From Cladorrhinum sp. PSN259 (lineage: Eukaryota; Ascomycota; Sordariomycetes; Sordariales; Podosporaceae): 64,000 nt of DNA. The stretch is taken from assembly GCA_033725935.1 (NCBI GenBank), contig MU867060.1, positions 372,001 through 436,000 of the forward strand, in the 5' to 3' direction. A model generated the notes under the pieces. The model did no database searches. It was not told the origin of the DNA and saw only the letters and a list, made by a program, of their open reading frames with translations. How positions within the stretch are numbered: the stretch's first letter is position 1; each line of letters begins with the position of its first letter. The translations under genes and the position numbers were made by a program. This document shows, piece by piece, positions 43,915 through 55,390 of the stretch.

Positions 43915-45627
43915 TGGAATGAATGACTGGGTTTTCTTAAAAAAAAAATGAGTTGAGGGTTTGCAGTGCTTGAAAAGATAAACCCTTGAATGGGTTAGCG
44001 GTGGATAAAACAACCCGCTGGGAATATATTTTAGAAGGGTTTACGGCGCATCATCTTTTATCTTTATTTTCTTTGGCGATCATGTTTGGGGCCATCTTTC
44101 AGCAGCATTGAGCATGGTGCATATAAAGCAGGGCTTGGGATCAGAAATTCATAGAGCATACACCGAATGTTCCACTTCTTTCTTAGCAATGACTTCCGAT
44201 GGCACTTTCCCTTGGTCACGAAATCAACATTTCCTCTGTCAAGGTTCTTGCAAGTGATTATTTACTGTTACATGGTCCGAGTGCTAATATCCTGACTATA
44301 GTTGAGTCGCCTTCAATCTTAAGGACCAAAAGTCAAGTTGAATGTAAGAGATCTAAGATGATACATGCCCGTTTTCGACAGATGGTGTGCTCCAGCCTTG
44401 TGAAGTTAACCAAAGCAATCAATAGCCAAATATCCCATTTGGTACATGAGCCAACTATCAATATTGTGAAGAACGGTGTGATTTGCAATGAGCACAGTTT
44501 GACGTCGGAAACCTAGAACGCCCAAACTTTGGGCATGAGACAAACTGAGCTATATCCTGAAAGTATCAAGCCACAGCTTACTCAACCAAAGTCTGACTTG
44601 TGGGAGTTGCGCACCTAGGAAGAGACTAAAAGAGTTCTTTTTGAAGATGGTATGGACGCCCGCTGCTCCTCACGGGGTGCTATTCAATAGGCGTTCCGTT
44701 GAAGTCGAGTTGCAGTTTCCGTCAACTTCATATGATGAGTTGCGACCCGGAGTTGCTCTTGCATTATTTCCGTCTTCGCTTGTGTTTACTTTTCTCAATT
44801 TGAGTGTTAAACTTTGTCTCTTTTGTGCTGGTCGATGTAAAACTTAACCCAAAGCACCTACCGAGCTATCCCCGACAGGATACTGGCTTTTCCTATATCA
44901 GGTCGTCTCGGAAGTTGTCCCCTAAATCTTTTCCGTACGTCTCCACCGTTCGCTGTCACACCCTCAGACGCGGTACGACTAGCTGAGCTAGCTGAGGGGC
45001 TCATTTCAGGCTCGGGGCCGTACCTCTCCGGAGCTGCGCTCGCCGGCTCTGAGCCTCAGCCTGCAATCAAGCTTGACGAGGCCAGCACCGCATTTGACGA
45101 GATCGGATTTCTGTTGGCGAACGAAATCAACTGGTATGGCCATGAGCTTGACTAGAGGTTCACTCACAGCTAGCCCCTCTGAATTATTGCAAGATCAGTT
45201 TCCGTCCGCTGCCCGGGTTAACGGCCCCTGCTCATACCACTGGGCACTGGGTCATTGTAGCGATTCATGACGGTACTGTGGGGTGGGAGGGGGCTGCTGG
45301 TAGCTGCTTGCTGGACTTAATATATAAAGGGTAATTCACTGTAAACGCACACTCCCTCTTAGCCAGGCTAAAGAGCAATGGGTCTTCACCGTCGAATATT
45401 CTTAAGTTGTGTCTTTGATGCTTGGCTCTATGCCATTCATTATCATTATATCCTTTTGTACCGAGCCAATCCCGATTCTATCTATAAATAAACCACTCCC
45501 CCAAAAACGCCTCGCTTCTTTGGTATATGTTCAATGCCCAAACCTCTAAATGCAAGGAGAAGAAAAATATAAAGAAAACCAACAATCCAACTGCGTCAAA
45601 AGGGAATCTCAACTCTTAAACAACCCA
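43915..45627. other. Intergenic region with orphan coding-like fragments
   Basis: Apart from the fragment at 44647-45155, this region shows no gene. An A-run just after the lyase stop is followed by AT-rich sequence. Near 45490-45627 lies the 3' region of the DUF1275 gene. Confidence 0.45.
44647..45155 (+). pseudogene. Orphan coding-like fragments, possible decayed or multi-exon gene
   Basis: Two adjacent plus-strand frames look coding but do not join simply. The first starts MVWTPAAPHGVLFNRRSVEV (44647) and runs to a stop at 44847. The second is a 104-codon frame without ATG (44841-45155), rich in AL/AE helices (DAVRLAELAEGLISGSGPYL) and ending NEINWYGHELD before TAG. No single GT-AG intron I tried keeps both frames open. 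The family is not recognised. It could be a degraded gene, a fragment, or a gene with a splice I did not find. Confidence 0.3.
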
Positions 45628-46518
45628 TTAAACCGTCTCCTTTTGCTTCCCGCTTTCGTTCTCCTCCGTCTTCTTCTCCCCAGAGGCAAAAAACCACAAA
45701 ACAGTAACCAACCCCTTCCCAGCACCACTAACTGCCAATGCAGCCGGTGACCCAATCTTTTTGAACACAAAAGCGCCAGCCAGCGTCCCCAAAGCAAGCG
45801 TCAACAGGAAAGCAACTCTTCTGTTCCTCCCCCTATTCTGCTTTTTAAACAAATCCTTGTCAATGACCAGGTCAACCCAGGCGGCTGTCGCCATGGCCGT
45901 ACTGATCTCGGTCATCTTGAAGGACCTACTCTGGACCACTTGACTTCCTGCTGCTGTTGCTAGTAGACCTATGGCGAAAAGCGTGTGGCTTCCTCTTGGT
46001 GTGACTCCGTGGATGTGCTGCAGCGCTGAAGCGGCGAAGACCAGCGCAGTTTGGATTAGATTGCAGGTTATGAGGAATAAGCGGTTTCGGGCACAGGAGA
46101 GAATGTTTGCTATCTGCCCTGTTAGGTACGCTGCTGCTAGGAAGAAGCCGAGGGCGACGGCGGTGTTTGCGGTATCAAAAATTTGGCCGTTGAATTCTGG
46201 GAGGACGATGGCGATGACTAGGAGGACTGTGTTGCCTGTTTGGTTTGAGGCGAAGCAGTTGAAGTCGTAGAAGGAGATGGCGTCTTGGAGGCCGACGGAG
46301 AAGGTTAGGAGAAGTAGTTGGAGTTCTACAAAGAATGTTGGGCGGATTGGTTCATTCAGATATGACCAAGTCTTGGCAAAGGTTAAGTGTTGGATCTTTG
46401 TTGGCGATTCAGGCCGTGACGGTGATTGTAACGATGTGGTGCCTGGGTTGAGACGGCCGTCTACTGTTATCCCCGACATGGAGGTTGCTGAGCTGTTTGG
46501 TTCGTGCTGGTTCCCCAT
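45628..46518 (-). CDS. DUF1275 (YoaK-like) membrane protein
   Basis: Single exon, 296 residues. Integral membrane protein of the DUF1275 family, widespread in bacteria and fungi, with no established substrate. Residues 1-55 are hydrophilic and Ser/Pro-rich. Six to seven membrane segments follow, starting with FFVELQLLLLTFSVGLQDAI, containing the family motif FNCFASNQTGNTVLL, then VALGFFLAAAYLTGQIANIL, LFLITCNLIQTALVFAASAL and LFAIGLLATAAGSQVVQSRS with TEISTAMATAAWVDLV, the second conserved block. The C-terminus is a charged Lys/Glu tail. Flanked on both sides by gene-poor DNA. Confidence 0.9.
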   Translation of the reverse strand: MGNQHEPNSSATSMSGITVDGRLNPGTTSLQSPSRPESPTKIQHLTFAKTWSYLNEPIRPTFFVELQLLLLTFSVGLQDAISFYDFNCFASNQTGNTVLLVIAIVLPEFNGQIFDTANTAVALGFFLAAAYLTGQIANILSCARNRLFLITCNLIQTALVFAASALQHIHGVTPRGSHTLFAIGLLATAAGSQVVQSRSFKMTEISTAMATAAWVDLVIDKDLFKKQNRGRNRRVAFLLTLALGTLAGAFVFKKIGSPAALAVSGAGKGLVTVLWFFASGEKKTEENESGKQKETV

Positions 46519-49500
46519 TGTTCTGGGTTAGGGGATGAAGAGGTGAGATGGAGAGTTGTGGGTATGAGTTTCTTGGATAGTTGAACACTAATTTAGGACC
46601 GGAGAGAAGGTAGGTAGGCTGGTACATATAACCAAGTTCTTTCTGAACAAGACTTTTCACAATACCCGGCGGTGACTCTTCTGTTTCCCGTGTTTACCTT
46701 GGAATGGGTCTTTCTGTTTGCAACGCTGTCATTTATTACGGGGGCGGATCCCTTCCAGGTTCCTTCCTTGCCGACTTTTGATGGGTCCACACCGACACCC
46801 GAAAACTTCTGGCCCGAACGGAAGCTTATCTCGTGATGTAACAGAACAATCTGCGGTCTGTGAGGCAGTCAATATTTGATGCAGTGAAAGCTGCCAAGAT
46901 ATCATCCGAACTTTTGAGAAACCAATAAATGCCATCCGATATACTTGCAGCAAACGTCAGCGCACCCATTGCAGAACACACGCGACATCTGACACACAAG
47001 AAATTTGTCTCGAACATGTGTGTGGCGTCCTTCCAGAAGAAGAAAACTCCTTGATGACGGCATGGGCTACCACCGAGCTGGCACCGCAACAAGAACACAT
47101 GACTCGACCAACGAGTTTTTGGGAGTTGTCTTGTTTTGTCTTTGTGGAGACCGAACCGGTTCCTGAACCCGTCTTGTGTTCCATTTCTTGGTGTGACATC
47201 ACGCTGAGACTAGCGGAACCGGGTCGAGGTCGGGAGGCAGACCGGGACAAACGGCAAAAGTGGGGCGATAACCCGGCAGTCGGGACATCTGCCGGTCGGA
47301 TGCACAAACCTCATGTCTTGAAATCATCGATTACAAACGACTACAATGAACATCTCGCTCATCATTGCTGAACTGAATTGCCATCAATTGTTCAATATCG
47401 CACTTTTGACATCCGCAAATCCTATCTCAATCATCAAATCATCAAACACTCAACGAGAAATCCAATTCACTTTTTTGATTGGTCCGGCCATCAGCACCGA
47501 CAGCCGCCGACAGCCGAATCGCCGGTTACTCTTCCCGAGTCACAAGGGTCACAACAAACCATGACCAGAAAAAAAAGCAGGGATTTTTTCTTCATTGATT
47601 CGCTACTTTTTTCAATAAACGGTGTAGCAGAGCCAAGACAGACCGTCGATATTCCAGATTTTCTAGATCATCGGATAAGGGGCGATGGAAGCCTTTTCTT
47701 CCCGACGGTTTCCGCCGCCGCCCTTGCTGTCGGGAAGGTTTTGTCGTGGTCGCGGTAAACTGACCGTGTCCTTCTAACTATGAACTTTGATAGGTCTCAT
47801 AAAAACGCATTTGGCTAAGAATGCAACTTCACCGCCAGTTACGGGTTCTGAACGTCATCAACTTGAAGTTGCAGCAAGCTGCGATGAGACGGCATCATGA
47901 ATTTTCTGGTTATCTTTGTGTGTTGGTCCGTCATCGGCGGGCTGCCCGTGTGATCCGATGGCGGATTATCTGTATGCTTTCCAACAATGGCTGACAAGCT
48001 GGAATTCATGTGTGACAAGAAAATGAGCACATCATCATACACGCTAGTAGATGGACTGCACCTCGAAGGTCACGTTGCTTCCACTTGATGGATTCAGTAC
48101 TGTGGTTTATGCCACTTTTTCTCAATTAAACAAAACCACTGAGCATACGAATAAGTATCGACCTTTCCACACGGGCATATAGCATGACTGGGCAGTATCT
48201 GGACTGAAGTGCCCCATCTTCCAGTTAACGGAAACAGGCCCAGAACATTGAGAGGAGCCGGTAACTACACATCTGTCCGATGATTTGCGACTTCATATTT
48301 GGTTCATGGGTTAACTGGACTAAGCGGCTGGCCATCATCGTTTGTATAGCATGTAGGTAGGACTCTTTCATCCGTTCTTCTGTCGTCCAATCGGGCAATT
48401 TTCTTTATGCCAACACCTCTGGATTATCGGGCGCCGGCAGAGATCAGTCGACTCGGCCACGCCCGCATCAAGATATCAGTCTCTCCCGAGCCGGACGCGA
48501 AACTCGGCGCCGCCGCGGACTATATCAGACACATGTTCGCGCCACGCATAGCACAGCTCACCTGATTAGAGTTAGAATAATCCTAGTCCATGTATCATAG
48601 TGAGCTGTCATTCGGAATTCTTACAACTGAACCTGTGAAAATATACAGCATTTCACTTGCGAGATGGGGCTTTGCTGATGACACTCGATTCTTGGAGAAA
48701 TAATCTCTTAGAAGCCACAAAGGCATTAGTCGGAGTGCCTCGGTAACTAGGGAGAAAAGTCAGTTTATCTTGATGATATGCTTATTTGATGTGTTGTATG
48801 TGGAATGAAATACCTTCTCGAGGCTATCAAAATGACACTGTAGACATGAAGAAGAGTTGATGGAACAATTTAGAACACTGCACAGACTCTAATGTGATGA
48901 TGTTCTTCCGACTATGAAGTTACTCATCCGAGTTGGAGTCTTAAATAAAAGAATGGAAGATAGCATCCGAATAATAAAATCAGATGCTTGAATAGTGCTC
49001 ACCAACACCGTGTTTTCTTCCAGGTTGTTCACGCCTGGCTAGGTCTCTTGGCTGATATAAAAAGTGTTTGAACTTGTGATTGCAGACCGTGCCGGCGCCG
49101 ACAACACAGTACTCCTGAAGTTGCCGCGGGTACCGCTTACTCCGGCCCAGGGGCGCCGTTCGAGCCCGGGCAGTTGGCGGACTTGACGAGATTGTATAAG
49201 ATGCGTAGTCAGTTTGAAGACTTTTCTCTGTTAGGGTAGACTTAGTGCGGGACACAAAAGCTGAGGTCAACGAGGTTGCTGTTCCCGTAGATGTCTTTCA
49301 TCTCATGTCCGCACTTGAAGGCGTCGTGATGATCTCTTTGCCAAGGCGGTCACACCGTACCTGTTGAGTGCACTGGACACACTCCCCGCGTCAGACCCGC
49401 GACTCCACGCCGGCCCCACGTCTCCGTGCCCGACCCCGCCTGCTCGGACCCACACCGCGTCCGATGCCGACACGGGCAAGCATAAATCGAGACTGCACTT

Positions 49501-50104
49501 CGGGGGCGGAGAGTTCAACCCTGCTCCGAACAATCAACCGCCCTCCAAACTGCCACGGCCCAGGTACGAACTCCACTCCGGCAGCGAGCCACAACCGGAT
49601 CACTTCCAGTCTCTAATTGTTCCAGGAACCACTTTCAGTAACAAGTCTAGATCGAAATCCAAACGCCAATCCTAGCCTGACCCAGAACGGTAAGTACATA
49701 ACAGTTATTTTCTATACAATCTCCTCACTCTTATCTCTCATACATTTTTTTTCCCTCATTGTTTCTGAAGAATTCAGTCTTCTTCAACCCGTGCCAAGAC
49801 CTCGGGGACCCCTAGCTCCCTAGGTATGAAGCTTTGACCACACAACCTCCTGGTGCAGGTGCACTCAATACCCCACACCATATCCCAGCTAGCGCGCCAT
49901 CCCGGGCAAATGACGGCGCGTTGCGAGACGCGTCTTGCCCTCTTTCTCGTTATGCCCTTTCCCTCCATCACTCAAGGACTGGGTGTGGTGAGAACCCTGC
50001 CCGAGATTTTGTTTGGACTCGAGCCATCAAACCCATTGATCCCTTTGCTGCCCGCGCCAACCGATGCCGAGCATTCGGGCTGGTTTCGGTCTTTGTTGGA
50101 CCCC
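46519..50104. other. Gene-poor region upstream of the RecQ helicase gene
   Basis: 3.6 kb containing the DUF1275 promoter on the left and the RecQ leader on the right. Between them is AT-rich sequence with GC-rich patches (48440-48560, 49080-49190, 49370-49600). One short ORF (48407-48565) stands out. The frame 49364-49675 is proline-rich and probably leader. No multi-exon gene could be assembled with confidence. Confidence 0.45.
48407..48565 (+). CDS. Possible 52-residue small ORF in a GC-rich island
   Basis: ATG to TGA, beginning MPTPLDYRAPAEISRLGHAR and ending HMFAPRIAQLT. The codons are rich in G/C at third positions, unlike the AT-rich flanks. No family recognised. It may be a real small gene, an exon, or a gene fragment. 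Confidence 0.25.
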   Translation: MPTPLDYRAPAEISRLGHARIKISVSPEPDAKLGAAADYIRHMFAPRIAQLT

Positions 50105-53100
50105 ATGACGCGGAACAATTTGGGCAACCATCTTCCCTGGCTGCTCGCAAAATCGCGAACGCGGCCTGTGGGACCATCACTGCCCGCTGCCGCTGTACCT
50201 GCAGCTTCAGCAGCCGACGATTATTTGGATGGCACTCCTTCACTTCCACAACCACCAATTGGCCGCGCCAATACTTTTGCTTCTTCTACATCATCTTCTA
50301 CCATTACTGCCGCTGCTGGGACTGCCACTGAAACCCCATTTAACCATAATCCCCTCCTCACACCTGACCCCACTAATTCCACTGCTCCTACAACCGCCAC
50401 CACCACCACCACCAAGAATACCAACCGGGGGTTGAGGAACCGGGATGAATCGAATTCTAACCGTCACAGGGACACCGACGAGGTTAGTTTGACGGGAAGC
50501 CGTATGGACAAGCCATCTTCCCGCGCAGGCTCGAGCCGCCCGGCTCTGATGCCCGGCTCTCCAATCACCCAACCTGCCCTCGCAGCGCCCTCGACGACGA
50601 CCACCGCCAGAGTTGGAGCTCTGCAACGCGCATACTCTCTTACCAGCGCTGCCGCACCGCGTTCCGAAGCTAGATCGCCCTCGCCCCCTGCGACGCTATC
50701 CCATATTCCCCGGTCTCGCCAAACTGCGCCATCCCGCATCGATAATTCCAGCGATCTTCCCGAGGACGTGATCGATTTGACCGATAAGGGCGACCACCAT
50801 GATAGCTCCAGTTCGGTATTTGATTTTGGCGAAGACCAGAGACTGTGGCGGGAGGACTATGCTGAGCGACCTGAGCCGCTGCCCAAGCAAGGCAAGAAGA
50901 GAAAGAGTGATGCACTTGACGAAGATTTCCCCGATATCGATCATCTTGTCTCAAGTTCGGGTTTAAGATCGACAAAGAAACCGCGCGCAGTTGCAACCCC
51001 CTCATCTCGCAAGAAGCAAACCCAAAGCCCATGTGCTAAGGCAGCGAGCAGGGCCCGGGCTATGACTGAACTTACCGATCAGCAGCCGATCCGATATGCG
51101 CCTACCACGTCACAACCTCGCGGCCCTCATCGCAGGCGCGAGGCACGATCATCACCTTCCACTCTTCCCAGCGACAACGTCTTTGATAGCGAGCCACTAG
51201 GCCCCCAGCAAACACCAAATAAACCATTCAAGAGAACTAGACGGGGTGGCGTTGTTTATGATTCAGATGATCAGTTCGATACACCACCGACGCATCGATC
51301 TTCGACCCCGCTGCTGAGCAATAGTAGCAGCAACGCTGCAAATCCTCCACAGGATGCCGCCGATGCGATGGAAATTGACGTACCATCTACCTCAACGATG
51401 TCCAAACCTCCCCCAACGGAACATGGGACCCAGCAGCCCACGGCTACGCAGTGGATTGGCATGACAGGCTCATCTGCTGAAGGTAGAGTTGATAAGGTGA
51501 GCGATTCCCAAACGGATGGCTCTCAACATTCTTTGACTTCCGAGCTTGAACGAAACAAGCATCTACTGGAATTGTTTCTTTCCCGGCCTTCCGTACTGGA
51601 GTTGAAGCTGCAGTCGATTCAGGATGAGCGCACCAAAATTACAAATGAATACCGAGCATTCCTCATCAAGAGCAAAAGCAAAGATCCCAGGTCCAAAGCT
51701 GAGGGAGACCGGTTGAAAGCTGCTCGGGCCCGGCTGGCGGAGAAAGCAAACGCGCTGGATGTCATAAAAAATGAACAGACTGCCTACCAAGAACTTTGCA
51801 GAAAACGTACAGAGCTTGTGGATGAGATTGGAAACGCCTTTGACCAGGGGCTTGAAACGGAGGAGGACGAGGCACGACTGCAAGAATTATCAGAGCAAGT
51901 CGAGGAGAAGGAGAAATCCTTGATCGGCTGTCTCATTACCGCTGGAATCGACGATCTCGATTTTCTCAAGGACCCGAATGACTCCATCGCACTGCCCGAC
52001 TCACCTAACCCTCCAGCAATGTTAGGGGTGCAGGTCCAACAGGGGTTTGATCGCAGGACTCCCTCGAGTATACAGAGTACAATACCCGAATGCAACTCGC
52101 AAGCGGCTATGCAGAGCAAGTTAAGCCATGCACAGTCTTTGTTTCCACCTCCTGTCTCCCAGTTTTCAAACAGCCACTTGCTCTCAGGCCAGATCTCCCA
52201 GTTCAGACCAAGTGAGCGAGCCAACACCCAAATGGGAACAGTCAGCCGGTACGATGATGATGAAGAGGAATTTGCAGCTGCCTTCAATATGGCCGAGCCA
52301 GCTGAACCCTACAGGAATTTGAAACCGACAATGCCTTCCGTGCGACCCCCATCATTTCAACAAATAGGAATGCCGCTAAAGGCCGAGGAGGATTATTTTG
52401 ATGACGGCGAGTATGATGATGCTATGCTCGCTTTTGCCAACAGTGTTGAGCAGCAGCAGCAATACCAACCATCAGGCCGTGCGGTGAGCACTGCGATGCA
52501 GCGGTCACGATCTGTATTGTCGGAGGTGTCAGGCAACAGTGAAATTGCCCCCAGACGAAGGCTGGCTGCAAAGATAGCGCCTCCTCTGGAACGCAAACCC
52601 TCGATCCCTCCTGAATTGATGAGACATCCCTGGTCTGCCGATGTCCGTCGGGCTTTAAAGGATCGGTTCAGAATGACAACCTTCCGGACAAACCAGCTTG
52701 AGACAATCAATGCCGCTCTTTCTGGACAGGATGCGTTTGTTCTGATGCCAACAGGAGGTGGCAAGTCTCTTTGTTACCAGCTTCCAGCCATTGTCCAGAG
52801 TGGCAAGACTCAAGGCGTAACCATCGTGGTCTCACCTCTCCTCAGTCTCATGCACGATCAGGTTCAACACCTGGAAGCTCTTAATATCAAAGCTGCTTCA
52901 TTTAACGGGGAGATGAACCCAGCGCATAAAGATCATATCATGTCTATGGCCTACCAGGACGACCCTGAGCATCACCTTCAGCTCCTTTACGTCACCCCTG
53001 AGATGCTGAATTCGCCGAGCTCTCAGCTCAGAAAGGGACTCGATGAATTGTATCGGAAAAGCAGGTTCGCCCGTCTAGTGATAGATGAGGCTCACTGTGT

Positions 53101-55390
53101 CAGTCAGTGGGGTCATGACTTCCGGCCCGATTACCAGGCCCTGGGTGCGTTACGACAAAAGTACCCCAAAGTGCCGCTGATGGCATTGACAGCTTCTGCC
53201 ACGAAACTGGTCATTCACGATGTGAAGAAGGTTTTGGGCATGTCCAACTGCCAAGTCTTCACGCAAAGCTTCAACCGAACCAACCTTTACTATGAAGTCT
53301 TGCCTAAACCAGCCCACAATGTCGCTGCAATTGGCGAGAAGATCAGTGCCGAATACCGAGGGCAAACGGGGATCGTCTACGTCACCTCGAGGACTGGCGC
53401 CGAATCCATGGCCCTCAAGCTCAAAAGCAAGTTTGGAATTCTTGCGCACCACTACCATGCCAAGATGGACAACAAGATAGAGATTCAAAACAAATGGCAG
53501 AGGGGAGAGATACATGTGGTTGTCGCGACGATTGCTTTTGGGATGGGCATAGACAAACCTGACGTACGATTTGTCATCCACGCCACAATGCCCAAGAACC
53601 TTGAGGGCTACTATCAGGAAACAGGACGAGCAGGCCGCGATGGCAAGAGATCTGACTGCATCCTTTACTTTCAGTACGGCGATTTGCCGATGCTGAGACG
53701 CATGATCATGGAGGATGACAAGCAAGATTCAAGAAATAGGAATGCGAGAACACCCGCTCGATCAAGTAACGAAAAAGAGCGGCAGCTTGAGATGTTGGAT
53801 CAGATGCAATTCTACTCCATCAACACAGCCGTTTGCCGTCGGGTCCAGATCCTCAAGTATTTTGGAGAAGAGTTTGACGAAGCGCAGTGTAACAAGATGT
53901 GCGACTACTGCCGCATGGGAAAGAAGACGGCTCTTAAGGAGGTAGACTTTTCTGAGTGGGCTCAGGGCATCTTGCTTTGTCTCACCGTGCATTTTGAGGA
54001 TGATGGCGCACCTATAGGAAAGATTGCGGCAATCCTCTGTGGCAAAGAGTACCGGAATAATCATACCTACAAAGGCTTCGGTGTAGCAAAGGGCCGCAGA
54101 AACCATGAAATATACCGGATCATCATTTGGCTGGAGAACAAAGGACTCATCTATGGCAGGACTGTGTCCAACAGCAGTGGTGGCTCCAACACATATTACC
54201 ATGCCCATAAACGGGCCACGAACGACTGGATTAGGAAACAGGAGGTGGTGAAACTTCTGGTTCCCGAGTTCGACATTTTTGACAAAAAGACTGGTGGAGC
54301 TAATGTTGCCATATCAGCCGATGATTGGGATGACCAGCCGCCAAAGAGAAGTCGAAACGTACCGCCATCTACGATGGTGTCATCTCCAGTAAATGCGCGG
54401 CCACAAAAGAGTGCACGAAGGAAATTACCGCTTGATTTCATTGACGATGACGACGATGACGGTGACTATCAAGACGGCCAGGAGGCCGAAGAAGAGGATT
54501 CCTTTGATCCTGCACCATCACGGAAACGTACAGTATCTCGCCGTCAGCAAACCCTCGATGAGCTTCGAGCTCTCGCCGCTTCCGATGTTACCGGATTAAA
54601 TGACATCCACAGCTCAGTTATCGAAGCGTTTGTCGAAGAGGCAAAGATGCTTGAGGAACGTATCCGAAAGAAGGAGCACCCACCACTAGCTTGCCCCTTA
54701 TTCACTGAACAGCAATACCGAGAGATGGCTGTGCGCTGGACAAACACCAAAGACAAGATGTACCGTCTTCCTGGCGTTAAGAAAAGTCAGGTCGATAAAT
54801 GGGGTCAACAATTTGTCCCACTTGTCGAGCAGGTCTGCGGCCAATATAGAACCATGATGAATCACGATGGTAATTTCCCGCCAGCTGCAGAGGCTGCTCT
54901 TCCTCAGCCAAACCGTCGCCCCGATATTGTAAATTTAGTGAGCGATGATGAAGAAAATCCCCCAAACAATGGTCGTGCAGCCAAGCACGACCACAAAGAT
55001 AGAGGTGTTCACAAAGGCAACGGATCAGGCACTCACGATCCCGAGGTGGATAAGTGGCACCAACAGCTGAAGGAACACGAACGCCAGTCACAGGCCACCC
55101 AGGCTGCAAAAGTTGCGGCAGCTGCACAGGCCAATGGGTCTAATAGTGGTTCAAAATACAGCAAAGGCAATCAATACAAAAAATGGGGTGGAGGAGGGGG
55201 TGGTGGTGGTGGCAGAAGCTCCGGTGGTGCTGGTGTTTACAAACGTCGGGATTCACACCGTGGAGGTAGTCGTCAGGCATCCGAAGGTGCTTCTTCTACA
55301 TCCAAGAGCGCCACGATGGCCAGCAACAAGTCTGGGGGATCAAAGAAATCGGGCAGCTCCGGTAGCGGAATTTTTGCGATGCCTCATTAA
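50105..55390 (+). CDS. qde-3: RecQ-family DNA helicase (Sgs1/BLM/QDE-3 type)
   Basis: ATP-dependent 3'-5' DNA helicase resolving recombination intermediates; in Neurospora the orthologue QDE-3 is also needed for quelling. A single exon of 1761 residues. Residues 1-820 are low-complexity and acidic, with a TOP3/RMI-interacting type N-terminus (MTRNNLGNHLPWLLAKS) and a helical segment near 480-630. The helicase core has LMPTGGGKSLCYQLPAI (motif I, about 880), VIDEAHCVSQWGHDFRPDY (motif II, about 993), and ATIAFGMGIDKPDVRFVIH with QETGRAGRDGKRSDC (motifs V-VI, about 1140-1175). A zinc subdomain (CNKMCDYC) and RQC follow, then a region near 1530-1580 where an HRDC domain is expected. The C-terminus is Gly/Lys/Ser-rich. 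Start chosen at MTRNNL, as in fungal relatives; the frame is open 84 codons further upstream. Confidence 0.93.
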   Translation: MTRNNLGNHLPWLLAKSRTRPVGPSLPAAAVPAASAADDYLDGTPSLPQPPIGRANTFASSTSSSTITAAAGTATETPFNHNPLLTPDPTNSTAPTTATTTTTKNTNRGLRNRDESNSNRHRDTDEVSLTGSRMDKPSSRAGSSRPALMPGSPITQPALAAPSTTTTARVGALQRAYSLTSAAAPRSEARSPSPPATLSHIPRSRQTAPSRIDNSSDLPEDVIDLTDKGDHHDSSSSVFDFGEDQRLWREDYAERPEPLPKQGKKRKSDALDEDFPDIDHLVSSSGLRSTKKPRAVATPSSRKKQTQSPCAKAASRARAMTELTDQQPIRYAPTTSQPRGPHRRREARSSPSTLPSDNVFDSEPLGPQQTPNKPFKRTRRGGVVYDSDDQFDTPPTHRSSTPLLSNSSSNAANPPQDAADAMEIDVPSTSTMSKPPPTEHGTQQPTATQWIGMTGSSAEGRVDKVSDSQTDGSQHSLTSELERNKHLLELFLSRPSVLELKLQSIQDERTKITNEYRAFLIKSKSKDPRSKAEGDRLKAARARLAEKANALDVIKNEQTAYQELCRKRTELVDEIGNAFDQGLETEEDEARLQELSEQVEEKEKSLIGCLITAGIDDLDFLKDPNDSIALPDSPNPPAMLGVQVQQGFDRRTPSSIQSTIPECNSQAAMQSKLSHAQSLFPPPVSQFSNSHLLSGQISQFRPSERANTQMGTVSRYDDDEEEFAAAFNMAEPAEPYRNLKPTMPSVRPPSFQQIGMPLKAEEDYFDDGEYDDAMLAFANSVEQQQQYQPSGRAVSTAMQRSRSVLSEVSGNSEIAPRRRLAAKIAPPLERKPSIPPELMRHPWSADVRRALKDRFRMTTFRTNQLETINAALSGQDAFVLMPTGGGKSLCYQLPAIVQSGKTQGVTIVVSPLLSLMHDQVQHLEALNIKAASFNGEMNPAHKDHIMSMAYQDDPEHHLQLLYVTPEMLNSPSSQLRKGLDELYRKSRFARLVIDEAHCVSQWGHDFRPDYQALGALRQKYPKVPLMALTASATKLVIHDVKKVLGMSNCQVFTQSFNRTNLYYEVLPKPAHNVAAIGEKISAEYRGQTGIVYVTSRTGAESMALKLKSKFGILAHHYHAKMDNKIEIQNKWQRGEIHVVVATIAFGMGIDKPDVRFVIHATMPKNLEGYYQETGRAGRDGKRSDCILYFQYGDLPMLRRMIMEDDKQDSRNRNARTPARSSNEKERQLEMLDQMQFYSINTAVCRRVQILKYFGEEFDEAQCNKMCDYCRMGKKTALKEVDFSEWAQGILLCLTVHFEDDGAPIGKIAAILCGKEYRNNHTYKGFGVAKGRRNHEIYRIIIWLENKGLIYGRTVSNSSGGSNTYYHAHKRATNDWIRKQEVVKLLVPEFDIFDKKTGGANVAISADDWDDQPPKRSRNVPPSTMVSSPVNARPQKSARRKLPLDFIDDDDDDGDYQDGQEAEEEDSFDPAPSRKRTVSRRQQTLDELRALAASDVTGLNDIHSSVIEAFVEEAKMLEERIRKKEHPPLACPLFTEQQYREMAVRWTNTKDKMYRLPGVKKSQVDKWGQQFVPLVEQVCGQYRTMMNHDGNFPPAAEAALPQPNRRPDIVNLVSDDEENPPNNGRAAKHDHKDRGVHKGNGSGTHDPEVDKWHQQLKEHERQSQATQAAKVAAAAQANGSNSGSKYSKGNQYKKWGGGGGGGGGRSSGGAGVYKRRDSHRGGSRQASEGASSTSKSATMASNKSGGSKKSGSSGSGIFAMPH

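Noticed and set aside
46957..47371. Overlapping 116- and 117-codon frames on opposite strands
   Set aside because: Neither has coding-like composition, domains or splice signals; their overlap is typical of non-coding GC-richer DNA.
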